The notes beneath the pieces are model-generated. The model did not search any database, was not told where the DNA came from, and saw nothing but the letters and a program-made list of their open reading frames with translations. DNA of 64,000 bases, from the NCBI RefSeq assembly GCF_014205155.1, contig NZ_JACHMX010000001.1, positions 6,944,001 to 7,008,000 of the forward strand, written 5' to 3'. Positions within the stretch are counted from its first letter, which is position 1, and every line of letters starts with the position of its first letter. The translations under genes and the position numbers were made by a program. The DNA comes from Amycolatopsis umgeniensis (GTDB taxonomy: Bacteria > Actinomycetota > Actinomycetes > Mycobacteriales > Pseudonocardiaceae). This document shows positions 1-7,307 of the stretch, one piece after another.

Positions 1-55
1 CAGATCTGGTGGTGTTCGAAGTCGCGGTGTGCTGTGGTCATTCGCGGTGTATTCC

Positions 56-598
56 TTACAAAGCGGGGGATAGCGCGGCAGCGAGCTGGGACCCTCGGTC
101 GTGGGCGGCACGGAGCTCTTGCAGGGCTTGCACGAGGTCGTACTCGGTGGTCTCGGCGATGCTGGCCATCGCCGACAGCGCGGTGGCGTCGAGCTCTTCG
201 ACCAGGGCCCGCTTTGCCGCCGGGGACTGCTGGATCCGGACCCGCGCCCATTGCCGGAGAGACCGCAACCTGGGATCAGTGGTGTGCGCGAGGCCAAGGA
301 GGTCGACCGTGATGCGAGTGCCGTAGTGGCCGCTGAAGGCGAGGGTGGTTGCGCTGAGGAGTAGCTCGTCTGGTTGCTTGTTCAGCACGGCGCATACTTC
401 GATCAGCCGCTCGACGGATATCCGGCGCGTGCCGAGTTCATAGCTGGCGAGGGTTTGCACGGAGAGGTCGACTTCGTTGGCGCCCATCGCGGCGCCCATC
501 TGTTTGCGGGTCCAGCCGCGTTCTCTCCGTGCGGAACGCAGCAATTCGCCCAGGGCGTGCGCGAACTGGTCGAGCTGTTCGCTCGTAGGTGTGTTCAT
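56..598 (-). CDS. XRE-family helix-turn-helix regulator
   Basis: A 180-residue protein. An N-terminal XRE helix-turn-helix spans about residues 12-78: GWTRKQMGAAMGA, then SVQTLASYELGTRRISVERLIEVC. A helical C-terminal half has no recognised domain. Proteins of this type bind operator DNA as dimers, and the tail may sense a ligand or partner. It lies 67 bp downstream of the radical SAM gene in the same direction, so it may be the last gene of the operon that begins near 5.9 kb or have its own promoter in that gap. The fold is clear; its target is unknown, and control of the adjacent operon is an inference from position. Confidence 0.85.
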   Translation of the reverse strand: MNTPTSEQLDQFAHALGELLRSARRERGWTRKQMGAAMGANEVDLSVQTLASYELGTRRISVERLIEVCAVLNKQPDELLLSATTLAFSGHYGTRITVDLLGLAHTTDPRLRSLRQWARVRIQQSPAAKRALVEELDATALSAMASIAETTEYDLVQALQELRAAHDRGSQLAAALSPAL

Positions 599-665
599 GG
601 CCTGTCCTCCGTAGCGGGGCGGGTGCTGGCGAGCCAGGCAGTTTCGACGTCGTCCGCGGAGTCGC

Positions 666-1643
666 TCATGCCGAGCCGTCCCGTGTGGTCAGTGCGAGAT
701 CGCTGGCCGTGGACAGGGCGCGGAGGGAGCTGATGGCGTGTGCGCTCGGCTGGTTGCGCCAGATCTGGCCGTCGGCGCGGATCACTGTGAAGCCGCCGGC
801 CGCCTCGCGAGTACGCAGACGTACGGGTACGGCCGCGGTGGTGCTCAGTTCGGCGAGGAGTGCGAGAGCTTCGTCATCGGTCAGCTGTTCGGTTCCGGCC
901 AGGGCTGTGCCTTCTCCGATGGGAAGCATCTGCAGGAACGTCACCCCGCTCACTCCGAGGGTGGCGGCCAGGTCAACCATCGCTCGGATGCCGGCCAGGG
1001 CCGTGGAACGCAGAAGCACGGCCTGAATCTGCGTGGGGATGCCCTGGGTGATCGCCGCGCGGATTCCGGCGATGGCGTGATCGAAACTGCCTGCGCCGCG
1101 CCACCGGTCGTGGTGTTCGGCGTCCGGTCCGTCCAGGCTCACCCGTACGGCGTCCACACGAGTGGCCAGGGCTTCGGCGCGGCGGGCCAGGTGGGTTCCG
1201 TTGGTCGTCACGCTGACGGCGCAGCCGCCCGCGACGAGCACGTCGACTAGTTCGGGCAGGTCGCGCAGCAGCAGCGGTTCGCCGCCGGAGATGTCCACGC
1301 CAAGGACTGTGGATTCGGCGAGCAGGTTCGCGATGCGGTAGCGCTCTGCCCGGCCGAGCTCGAGGATGGACTTGTCATCCAGGCAGTACGGGCAGGTCAG
1401 GTTGCAGCGCACCAGGGGTGACCAGCACACGCTGATCGGCACGTCCGTTTGGACGGCTGCCGGGTGGATTTCAGTCCAGGACGCGACGTCGGTGCCGGGC
1501 AAGCGGACACGTCCCGAGTCGAGCGTGAGACCGGCGTGGTGGGTCAGGCCGGTGAGCGGATCATGGACGACGCTCTCGTTGCCGTGCTTTCGCGTCGCGA
1601 AGGTACGCATCGTGGTGGTCATCGCCGGGGTTGACGGGGTCAT
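666..1643 (-). CDS. Radical SAM protein (MoaA/PqqE-like core, no SPASM domain)
   Basis: A 325-residue protein with the 4Fe-4S/SAM motif CNLTCPYC at residues 80-87 (CX3CX2C) and the downstream SGGEPLL loop, so a radical SAM TIM-barrel enzyme. The C-terminus has no cysteine cluster, so it lacks a SPASM or twitch domain with extra iron-sulfur clusters. The open frame extends upstream to 1865, but that part is arginine/proline-rich and overlaps the glycosyltransferase. The ATG at 1643 makes an ATGA overlap with the glycosyltransferase stop and is preferred. It is the last enzyme of a coupled operon that also encodes QueC-like, reverse-transcriptase-like and FGE-fold proteins. It is not a canonical QueE. 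Substrate unknown; peptide or nucleoside modification is possible. Confidence 0.85.
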   Translation of the reverse strand: MTPSTPAMTTTMRTFATRKHGNESVVHDPLTGLTHHAGLTLDSGRVRLPGTDVASWTEIHPAAVQTDVPISVCWSPLVRCNLTCPYCLDDKSILELGRAERYRIANLLAESTVLGVDISGGEPLLLRDLPELVDVLVAGGCAVSVTTNGTHLARRAEALATRVDAVRVSLDGPDAEHHDRWRGAGSFDHAIAGIRAAITQGIPTQIQAVLLRSTALAGIRAMVDLAATLGVSGVTFLQMLPIGEGTALAGTEQLTDDEALALLAELSTTAAVPVRLRTREAAGGFTVIRADGQIWRNQPSAHAISSLRALSTASDLALTTRDGSA

Positions 1644-2674
1644 CGCAGTACCTCGCAGGAGTGCAGCAGTTCGGTCATGTCGGCTGTGAATGCTTGGGAG
1701 CGGCCGGTGGGGGCGGGCCGCCGCATGAGGTTCCAGTAATGGGCGAGGGTGTCTGGCCAGCTGGCGAGTTTGCGTTGCCACTGCTGGTCGGCGTCCGGGG
1801 GGTCGAGGTGGAACCCGACGGCCTGCCGGAGCGGGATGACCAGCAGTCCGTCCGCGATCAGGCACGCGCCGAGGTAGGTGTCTTCCATGCCCCAGCCGAT
1901 TCGCCCGAACTCGGGGTCGAACCCTCCGACGTTGAGCACGGCGGTGCGGGGAACGGCGACCAGGGCGGTGACGACCATGCGGGGGAGGTCCCAGTCGACA
2001 TAGCGTCGGCCGTAGCCGAGGTCGAGGAAGTCGTGGGTGTGATCCAGCGGGCGGCCGTCGAGGGGCGTGCCCAGGGTGGTGCCGGTGTAGAGCAGCGGTC
2101 GGCCGACCGGTGGCCGCCAGACAACCCGGTGGTCGGCGGCGAGCTGCGGGTGATCGGCCAGCACTCCGCGCCCGCCCTGGTGCAGGTCGTAGGGGAGGTT
2201 GTGGCGGAACCCGACGAGCACCGTGGTGTCGGTCGCGCGGGCGGCGACGTCGGTGATCACGTGCGGGGGCAGGAGCATGTCGCCGTCGAGATAGAGGACG
2301 GTTTGCCCGCGGGCGAGCGCGGTGCCGAGGTTGCGCGCGGTGGCCGCGCCCGCGCGTTCCGGGATACGCAAGACGGTGGTGACGATCGGATGCACGGCGG
2401 CGATGGCGGCTGTGGTGTCGGTACTGGCGTCGTCGACGACGATGATCTCGAACTTGTACCGGTGGTGCTGGCCTTCCAAGGCGTCGAGCACAGCTGAAAG
2501 GCAGTAGCCGACGTTGTGGGCCGGGATGACGACCGAGAGGGTGCGTATGGCGGCCAGCGGAAGGCCTGACGGCGTGGGCTCGTGCCAGCCGATGCCGGAC
2601 ACGGCCTCCCAGCTTCGGGTGCTGCTGGTGTGAAAGTTGTTGCGGTGCAGTAATTCCTCGTGCAGCGTGGTCAC
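1640..2674 (-). CDS. Family 2 glycosyltransferase
   Basis: A GT-A fold glycosyltransferase of about 344 residues. The visible motifs are SVVIPAHNV (nucleotide binding), EIIVVDDASTD, AATARNLG, the metal-binding YLDGDMLLPP (DxD) and a catalytic-base-like GMEDTYLG. No membrane segment is visible, so it is probably cytosolic and transfers a sugar from a nucleotide-sugar donor. The GTG at 2674 overlaps the upstream stop as GTGA, which decides the start over the ATG at 2716. It is translationally coupled on both sides, to the DUF6884-like gene and the radical SAM gene. The acceptor is unknown. A glycosyltransferase next to reverse-transcriptase-like and deazaguanine-synthase-like genes is unusual and points to modification of a nucleic acid, nucleotide or peptide product. 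Confidence 0.85.
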   Translation of the reverse strand: MTTLHEELLHRNNFHTSSTRSWEAVSGIGWHEPTPSGLPLAAIRTLSVVIPAHNVGYCLSAVLDALEGQHHRYKFEIIVVDDASTDTTAAIAAVHPIVTTVLRIPERAGAATARNLGTALARGQTVLYLDGDMLLPPHVITDVAARATDTTVLVGFRHNLPYDLHQGGRGVLADHPQLAADHRVVWRPPVGRPLLYTGTTLGTPLDGRPLDHTHDFLDLGYGRRYVDWDLPRMVVTALVAVPRTAVLNVGGFDPEFGRIGWGMEDTYLGACLIADGLLVIPLRQAVGFHLDPPDADQQWQRKLASWPDTLAHYWNLMRRPAPTGRSQAFTADMTELLHSCEVLR

Positions 2675-3159
2675 GCCCACCCCCAGTCTCGGAGGTGAGA
2701 CAGTGCGTCGTGCCATGCCCTCGGATCCGGGATGATCGTGATCTGCCCGAATCGGGCGGGATGGTCGAACACGCGTTGCAGAGCGTGCAGGTACAGAGGC
2801 TCGACCAGGATCAGCACGTGCCGCAGCGACGGTGCGTCGGCGAGTTCGGCTTCCAGTTGAGCGGCGACTGTCCGCTCGTGCAGGCGCGCCGCCGCAGCCC
2901 GTGTCGTGAGCCGTTGGTCGTAGGTGCTGAGCAATGTCTCAGGACGCAGCAGTCCGTGGGCGCCGGACAGGATCCGGATCCGAGCTCGGCGAGCGGAATC
3001 CGCGGCGAAATGTTCTCGCGCGTTCGGGACGCATCCGCCCTGGTAGAGGTCGAGCGCCTCGACCGGCGCGGCAGTGACAAGCTTCCTCCGGGAGCAGTTG
3101 AGGATGATCAAGCCGCGGTCGGGTGCGAGGGCGCGAGTAGCGGGCGGCCGCTGGGTCAT
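2671..3159 (-). CDS. DUF6884-like protein
   Basis: A 162-residue soluble protein. Visible motifs are ILNCSRRKL near the N-terminus, then DLYQGG, RIRILSGAHGLLRPE and YDQRL. This is the pattern I associate with DUF6884, a family distantly reminiscent of YaaA-like and tRNA-guanine-transglycosylase-associated proteins. The ATG at 3159 overlaps the FGE-like stop as ATGA, and the stop overlaps the glycosyltransferase GTG. The Cys-Ser and Ser-Gly-x-His-Gly motifs suggest a nucleotide or DNA-base binding site, but no activity is established here. Next to a QueC-like gene, a role in nucleic acid base modification is a reasonable but unproven inference. Confidence 0.65.
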   Translation of the reverse strand: MTQRPPATRALAPDRGLIILNCSRRKLVTAAPVEALDLYQGGCVPNAREHFAADSARRARIRILSGAHGLLRPETLLSTYDQRLTTRAAAARLHERTVAAQLEAELADAPSLRHVLILVEPLYLHALQRVFDHPARFGQITIIPDPRAWHDALSHLRDWGWA

Positions 3160-3713
3160 GGTTCGCGCACCACCCGCATGCCGATGCCACGCGAGCGCAA
3201 TTCAGCGGGGGCGGCGTTGAGGAACGTGCATTGCGCGTACAACGGTGGCGAGGCGTAGGAACCGCCTCGGATCACGATTCCCTCGCTCATCGTGGTGCCG
3301 GCGGTCCACTCCCACACGTTGCCCGCGACGTCGAGCATGCCTTCGGGTGTGGCTCCGGCGGGATGGGTGTCGACCGGGGTGACCGTGTCGTGCAGGGAGT
3401 CACGCAGGTTCGCGAGCGCCGGTTGCCAGGGTGCGCCGCCCCACGGCCAGCGGCGGCGGCCGGGTCCGGCGGCCATCCACTCCCATTCCGCCGAGCGCGG
3501 CAGGCGGCCGCCCAGGCGACCGGCGATCTGGGTCGCCTCGGCGTGACTGATCTCGGTGATGGGGTACCGCGGCCCGAGACCAGGCTGTTCGCTTGGCAGG
3601 TGTCCGTAGGCGAGCGGGGTGCGTGTCCACAGCAAGGTCGGGACCTTGACCGGGCGCCCGGTGTCCCCGAACGCGCAGAGCCCGCCGGCGATCTTGATCC
3701 ATTCCAGGTGCAT
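3156..3713 (-). CDS. SUMF1/FGE-fold (C-type-lectin-like) protein
   Basis: A 185-residue protein with the FGE-sulfatase fold signature. It has W-x-KIAGG near the start, GGRLPRSAEWEWMAAG with PWGGAPW in the middle, then GMLDVAGNVWEWT and VIRGGSYASPP, ending GIGMRVVREP. Formylglycine-generating enzymes carry catalytic copper-binding cysteines; this protein has only isolated cysteines, so it is unlikely to be a true FGE. The same fold is used by EgtB-like iron enzymes and by the variable target proteins of diversity-generating retroelements, where the segment after RGGS is the hypervariable part. It lies directly downstream (3 bp) of a reverse-transcriptase-like gene, which makes that comparison relevant. 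Confidence 0.8.
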   Translation of the reverse strand: MHLEWIKIAGGLCAFGDTGRPVKVPTLLWTRTPLAYGHLPSEQPGLGPRYPITEISHAEATQIAGRLGGRLPRSAEWEWMAAGPGRRRWPWGGAPWQPALANLRDSLHDTVTPVDTHPAGATPEGMLDVAGNVWEWTAGTTMSEGIVIRGGSYASPPLYAQCTFLNAAPAELRSRGIGMRVVREP

Positions 3714-3716
3714 GCC

Positions 3717-4697
3717 TCAGCCGCCGATCAGGAACAGGTCTTCGACGTTGGCGTCGTTCCGGATGCGGCTCTTGCGCTCGTTGGGGCACAGCCGAAGGCT
3801 CGAGAGCGCGTCGCTGATCGTGTAGAAGGCAGCGTGTGCTTCCTCGCGGCTTGGGGAGAAGGCGGCATAGTTGTCGGCGAAACGGACGACCCGAAGCCGC
3901 GCGAGTTGTATGTCCACTCGGGACAAACGAAGGTTGATCAGCATGGGCGCCAGGCCGGAGCCCGCCGCGATCGGGCTCGGCATCGCGGCGAGTGCCGTAC
4001 GCAAGCGGGCCAGGAAGGTGCCGTCGTGGACGTGCTCGGCATGCCAGTCGATGACCTCGTCGACCGTCGCGCCTTCGGACACCGACGCGACGTCGAGATC
4101 GGCGACCCAGCGGAGGCCTGCCTGATGATGCACGGCGGCCTGCCGTAACGAGGTGATGCGATTTCGGCGAGGGCGGAATCCCGACACCCAGTCGCGGAAA
4201 GCCGTCGCTTCCAGCACCGGCTCGAGCGCGGTGCGCAGCGCGCGGTGCACCAGACGATCCCGCACCGTGGGGATGAAGGTATGCATCTGTTTCCCGGTAT
4301 AGGTGGGGAGTCGCACCTCCCGGACAGGCCCGGGCCGCCAGGTGCCCTCGGCGAGTTCGAGGGCAAGTTGCGGCAGCAGCACGTGGGCCTCGCTGCGAAG
4401 GCGCCCCCAGGTCATGCCGTCGGCACCGGGGGCGGAGGCCTGTCGGCCGCACTGGCGTAACGCGCGGCGCAGACGGGGCTCGGACAGCAGCGGCATCAGC
4501 GAGTGCGACTGCGGTCCTGCGCTCGAGGCCGCTGGCGCGGGTGCGTCCCGGTGCGCTACCGTCCTGGTTGCTTGGGCGGCAGGAACGATCTCCTCGCCAC
4601 GCTCTACCGGCTCGCTACCCGACACGCGCGAGCTGTGGCGCTGGGAACGACGGCCCCGCCCAGGCCCACCCGGAGATCCGAACTCCGCCTCCACCAT
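3717..4697 (-). CDS. Reverse-transcriptase-like protein (group II-like, FADN at catalytic box)
   Basis: A 326-residue protein. In RT order: APGADGMTW (residues 70-90 region), RPGPVREVRLPTYTGKQ, TVRDRLVHRAL, WVSGFRPRRN (as in the SYGFRPxR box), RWVADLDVASV, the GSGLAPMLINLRL box and VRFADNYAAF. In active enzymes the last is YxDD; here it is FADN (273-276), so the second catalytic Asp is Asn. The box after it lacks the QG-SP or SQ pattern. There is no maturase or endonuclease domain. The ATG at 4697 has AGGAG 9 bp upstream, 13 bp after the queC-like stop; the longer frame overlaps queC and is rejected. It may be a repurposed or inactive polymerase. Whether it can synthesise cDNA is unknown. Confidence 0.75.
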   Translation of the reverse strand: MVEAEFGSPGGPGRGRRSQRHSSRVSGSEPVERGEEIVPAAQATRTVAHRDAPAPAASSAGPQSHSLMPLLSEPRLRRALRQCGRQASAPGADGMTWGRLRSEAHVLLPQLALELAEGTWRPGPVREVRLPTYTGKQMHTFIPTVRDRLVHRALRTALEPVLEATAFRDWVSGFRPRRNRITSLRQAAVHHQAGLRWVADLDVASVSEGATVDEVIDWHAEHVHDGTFLARLRTALAAMPSPIAAGSGLAPMLINLRLSRVDIQLARLRVVRFADNYAAFSPSREEAHAAFYTISDALSSLRLCPNERKSRIRNDANVEDLFLIGG

Positions 4698-4710
4698 CGT
4701 TGTCAACTCC

Positions 4711-5421
4711 TCACACGCTGCCGTAGTTGGTGGGGTCGGGGATGCCGTTCTGCTGGAACGCTTCCTTGCGTTCGGTGCAGGTCCCGCACGTGCCGCAGTG
4801 CGTTGTCCCGCCCCGGTAGCACGACCACGTCTTCTCGAACGGCACGCCGAACGCCGCGCCGATACGGACGATGTCGGTCTTGCTCTGGGCGATAAACGGG
4901 GCGAGGATCTCGAAATCGTCGTCCAGTAATCCTTCATTGGCGACGCGGGTAGCCTCTGCGTAGCGCTCGACGAACTCCGGTCGGCAGTCCGGGTAGACGG
5001 CGTGGTCACCTGCGTGTACGCCGAGGGCGACTACGTCGGCCTTACGGACGACGGCTAACGAGACCGCGATGTCGAGCATGATCGCGTTGCGGTTCGGGAC
5101 GATCGTCGCCCGCATCGACTCGTCGGTGTAGTGGCCGTCAGGCACCGGCACGTCCGCGTCGGTCAGCGCGGAACCGGCCAGCAGCCGGCCAAGCATCGTC
5201 AGGTCAACGATCTCGTGTGGACAGTCAAGCAGTCGCGCGATCTCAGCCGCGTATTCCAGCTCGACCCGGTGCCGTTGGCCATAGTCGAAGCACAAGAGCG
5301 TCAGCTTTGCTCCGCGCTGTGCTAGCCAGTACGCCAGCACAGTGGAGTCCAGACCCCCGGAGGCGATCACAATGGCGTGCCGCGGGTGCAGGTGAGCAGA
5401 CGAGCCGATCGGCACGATCAC
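4711..5421 (-). CDS. queC: QueC-like 7-cyano-7-deazaguanine synthase family protein
   Basis: An ATP-dependent PP-loop enzyme. It has the PP-loop ASGGLDSTVLAYWL near the N-terminus, FDYGQRH, VPNRNAIMLDIA, ALGVHAGDHAVYPDCRPEF, and a zinc-binding CxxCxxC (HCGTCGTCTERKEAF) at the C-terminus. Canonical QueC converts 7-carboxy-7-deazaguanine to preQ0 for queuosine or deazaguanine-modified DNA. No FolE, QueD or QueE partner is nearby, so it may use host precursor or belong to a defence-type QueC subfamily (as in Qat or type IV CBASS). GTG at 5421 forms a GTGA overlap with the upstream stop; ATG at 5475 and GTG at 5433 are alternatives. The family call is firm; the role here is not. Confidence 0.85.
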   Translation of the reverse strand: MIVPIGSSAHLHPRHAIVIASGGLDSTVLAYWLAQRGAKLTLLCFDYGQRHRVELEYAAEIARLLDCPHEIVDLTMLGRLLAGSALTDADVPVPDGHYTDESMRATIVPNRNAIMLDIAVSLAVVRKADVVALGVHAGDHAVYPDCRPEFVERYAEATRVANEGLLDDDFEILAPFIAQSKTDIVRIGAAFGVPFEKTWSCYRGGTTHCGTCGTCTERKEAFQQNGIPDPTNYGSV

Positions 5422-5900
5422 CACGTCCCGCACGGTGAGGACACCCGGCGGGCAGCGTCGGCCACTGTGGTCCACGGCGGAAGGGTCATGTGTGGTTGTG
5501 GCCGCTCAAGCCACCGGACGCCCTCCTTCACGTTGTCCGACGCGGGAAGCAGGACAGTGTCGCCGTGCCGTTTCCAGCCGATCTGAGTGCGCACCAGGTC
5601 ACCCCACGACGACATGCGCATGGTCGTGCGCGGCTGGGTAAGGAAAATCCAGTCATGGGGATCACCTGGCACCACGATGATGGGCACACGCAACATGTGC
5701 CGCGCAAGGAAGTTGTTGACCTCCGCGCCGGTCCCGGCGCGCATGATGAGCGCGTCGACGGTGGTGCCGAGCTGGAGGTAGACGTCGCCGGAGACGCTGT
5801 CGATCGTGGTTGGCCACCCGAGTACGTTGCGGTAATTCTGTATACGTTGGCCGGGTTGCTGTTCGGCCTGGGCGGGTGGGGTGTCGATGACGGTGGTCAT
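5418..5900 (-). CDS. Small protein resembling bifunctional primase-polymerase N-terminal domains
   Basis: A 160-residue protein. The order NYRNVLGWPTT, then DVYLQLGTTVDALIMRAG, then VPIIVVPGDPHDWIFLTQP, ending LPPWTTVADAARR, resembles actinobacterial proteins annotated as short bifunctional DNA primase/polymerase domains. No acidic catalytic triad can be assigned with confidence by eye. The ATG at 5900 has a strong GAGGAGAG ribosome-binding site and heads the operon; its stop overlaps the QueC GTG. If the resemblance is real, it may handle nucleotides or primers for the RT-like protein encoded two genes downstream. This is a tentative family assignment. Confidence 0.5.
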   Translation of the reverse strand: MTTVIDTPPAQAEQQPGQRIQNYRNVLGWPTTIDSVSGDVYLQLGTTVDALIMRAGTGAEVNNFLARHMLRVPIIVVPGDPHDWIFLTQPRTTMRMSSWGDLVRTQIGWKRHGDTVLLPASDNVKEGVRWLERPQPHMTLPPWTTVADAARRVSSPCGTW

Positions 5901-6047
5901 GATTCTCTCCTCCTCGAGAGAGTTGGGCGTTGGGCGCGGCCGAACGGGAGGCGTCGAGTAACCACTCCCGCCCGGCCGCAGTCGGTGTCGCGGACATGCT
6001 CAGCCGTAAGGCACCTTGGGATAGCCGACCTGGCCCGCGAGGTCTGG

Positions 6048-6308
6048 CTAGGCGGCCCCCGCTCGGTGCGACGGTTGATCCGCGAGCAGGACGTCGCGCA
6101 GTGCCGCACGGAGCTGCCCGGCCTCGACGTTGGTCAACCGGGCGAGTCGCCCGCCCGGCAGCTCGATCTCGACGTCCGCGGAAGTACGCCGCCGTAGGTG
6201 CAGCGCGGACCGCTGGCCGTCGCCGTCGCGGCAGTCGACCCGGCGGTGCTGCCAACCCAGCCGACGAAGCAAGGCGGCGGCGGGCACGGTGTGACATGGC
6301 CGCCTCAT
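6048..6308 (-). CDS. Small basic protein of unknown function
   Basis: An 86-residue arginine-rich protein, preceded by two overlapping genes on the same strand. It contains LLRRLGWQHRRVDC and a beta-like ADVEIELPGGRLARLTNVEAGQLRAALRDVL segment. I do not recognise a family. The ATG at 6308 overlaps the stop of the upstream small membrane protein as ATGA, which argues for a real coupled gene. It lies 147 bp upstream of the primase-like gene and could be co-transcribed with the operon down to 0.6 kb. Confidence 0.6.
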   Translation of the reverse strand: MRRPCHTVPAAALLRRLGWQHRRVDCRDGDGQRSALHLRRRTSADVEIELPGGRLARLTNVEAGQLRAALRDVLLADQPSHRAGAA

Positions 6309-6517
6309 GGGCCTTCGCCCTTCCTGAGCAGGCCGAGACCGTGTGTTCCGGCGGTCGCGATCGCGTACCGCAGGACTCGGTTGGGAGGCTGGCGCGGCGC
6401 ACGGCGGTGCGAACCTGCATAGGCGGACTCGGCCTGCTGCCGTCGCCGCCACGCCATCCGCAGCAGACAACAGATGAACGTCAGCGCGGCGCTCGCAGTG
6501 ATGATCAGAAGGATCAC
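6305..6517 (-). CDS. Small single-pass membrane protein
   Basis: A 70-residue protein. One hydrophobic N-terminal helix (ILLIITASAALTFICCLL) is followed by a basic cytoplasmic-type tail rich in Arg. The GTG at 6517 overlaps the upstream stop as GTGA and its own stop overlaps the next ATG, so it is the middle gene of a coupled trio. No family was recognised. A membrane anchor or holin-like size does not by itself give a function. Confidence 0.6.
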   Translation of the reverse strand: MILLIITASAALTFICCLLRMAWRRRQQAESAYAGSHRRAPRQPPNRVLRYAIATAGTHGLGLLRKGEGP

Positions 6518-6885
6518 GCGCCCTCACCCCTGGCGGAGGGGATCGCGGCGGGACCAGGCATCGGGGTCGTGGTCCCGCCGCGACATGACGGCAGAGCAGG
6601 GCGCCCCTCGGCGGTCAGGGGAAGCCAGCCGAGGTTCTGCTCCACCGTGCTCGCCGTGCTGGTTGTCGTGACGGCGCCAGACACAGCTGGCGCGGGCGTG
6701 GCCGCCACCTCGGTGGCATGCTTGACGGCAGAGCGGACCTGGGTAGCGGCCCCGTGGTCGGGGACCGTGATCTCCCCCGGGGGAACCACGACCACGACCT
6801 CCGAGTCGCGCATAACAACACGCAGGGCCCGTTCACGATCAGTCACCTCACGGCACGTGATGAACCAGGGCCTGGTGTTCGTCAT
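6514..6885 (-). CDS. Hypothetical protein heading a three-gene unit
   Basis: A 123-residue protein. An N-terminal half with short beta-strand-like stretches (WFITCREV, RVVMRDSEVVVVVPPG) is followed by an Ala/Thr/Pro-rich linker. No known domain was recognised. The frame is open back to 7014, but the ATG at 6885 is preferred because the residues upstream are low-quality and arginine-rich. It is coupled downstream to the small membrane protein (GTGA). It may be an accessory gene of the RT/QueC operon, judged only from strand and proximity. Confidence 0.55.
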   Translation of the reverse strand: MTNTRPWFITCREVTDRERALRVVMRDSEVVVVVPPGEITVPDHGAATQVRSAVKHATEVAATPAPAVSGAVTTTSTASTVEQNLGWLPLTAEGRPALPSCRGGTTTPMPGPAAIPSARGEGA

Positions 6886-7307
6886 GCGGAGCCACCTCGC
6901 GGTGTCCCTGCTCCATTCCCGTCGACACACCGGCTGCACGAACAAACACGGCACAGCGAGCTGAGTCTTTGGGTATCGCGACGCGCGTGGCGCCACGAAT
7001 CGCTGGAAGAGCATAATTACTCCAATATTCAGCGAGTCCCTATTTGGTTTGCTGCGTAGGACTTACATCCGCGCAGATTTTGGCCAAGTGTTCTCGTAAG
7101 CCTCACGGTGAAGCCGGTACGTGGCCCCGGTGTAGCAGCGATCCGTGGGTGCTCATTAGCTAAACGTCTGGATCAGGCCCCGGTCCAGAGCGGCTATGTA
7201 TCGTCGATAGGGCGTTCATAGATCGTTGCCCACGCTGACCTGCTCGAAGTCTGGGGCACTGCAGTGCTTGGCGGACGGAAAGCGGCATTGACGTGCTTGC
7301 TGCCCAG
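6886..7307. other. Intergenic stretch without a convincing gene
   Basis: About 420 bases between the hypothetical gene that ends upstream at 6885 and the small gene at 7308. GC drops in places (around 7010-7080). No ORF with a plausible start and ribosome-binding site was found, and no tRNA or strong hairpin was noticed. It probably holds the promoter of the minus-strand genes at 6.0-6.9 kb, but no clear -35/-10 pair was identified. Confidence 0.4.

Noticed and set aside
9-733. Plus-strand open frames opposite the XRE regulator and radical SAM gene
   Set aside because: No ribosome-binding sites, Arg/Pro/Gly-rich translations and complete overlap with convincing minus-strand genes.
1631-2497. 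Long plus-strand frame opposite the glycosyltransferase
   Set aside because: Antisense shadow of a gene with clear GT2 motifs; composition Gly/Val-rich with no domain.
3156-4697. Diversity-generating retroelement with template repeat
   Set aside because: No template repeat found by eye, genes leave almost no space, and the RT lacks the DGR-type SQ box. Kept only as a comparison.
5662-6420. Minus-strand 252-codon frame across the operon start
   Set aside because: Overlaps three better-supported genes in other frames; arginine-rich with no domain.
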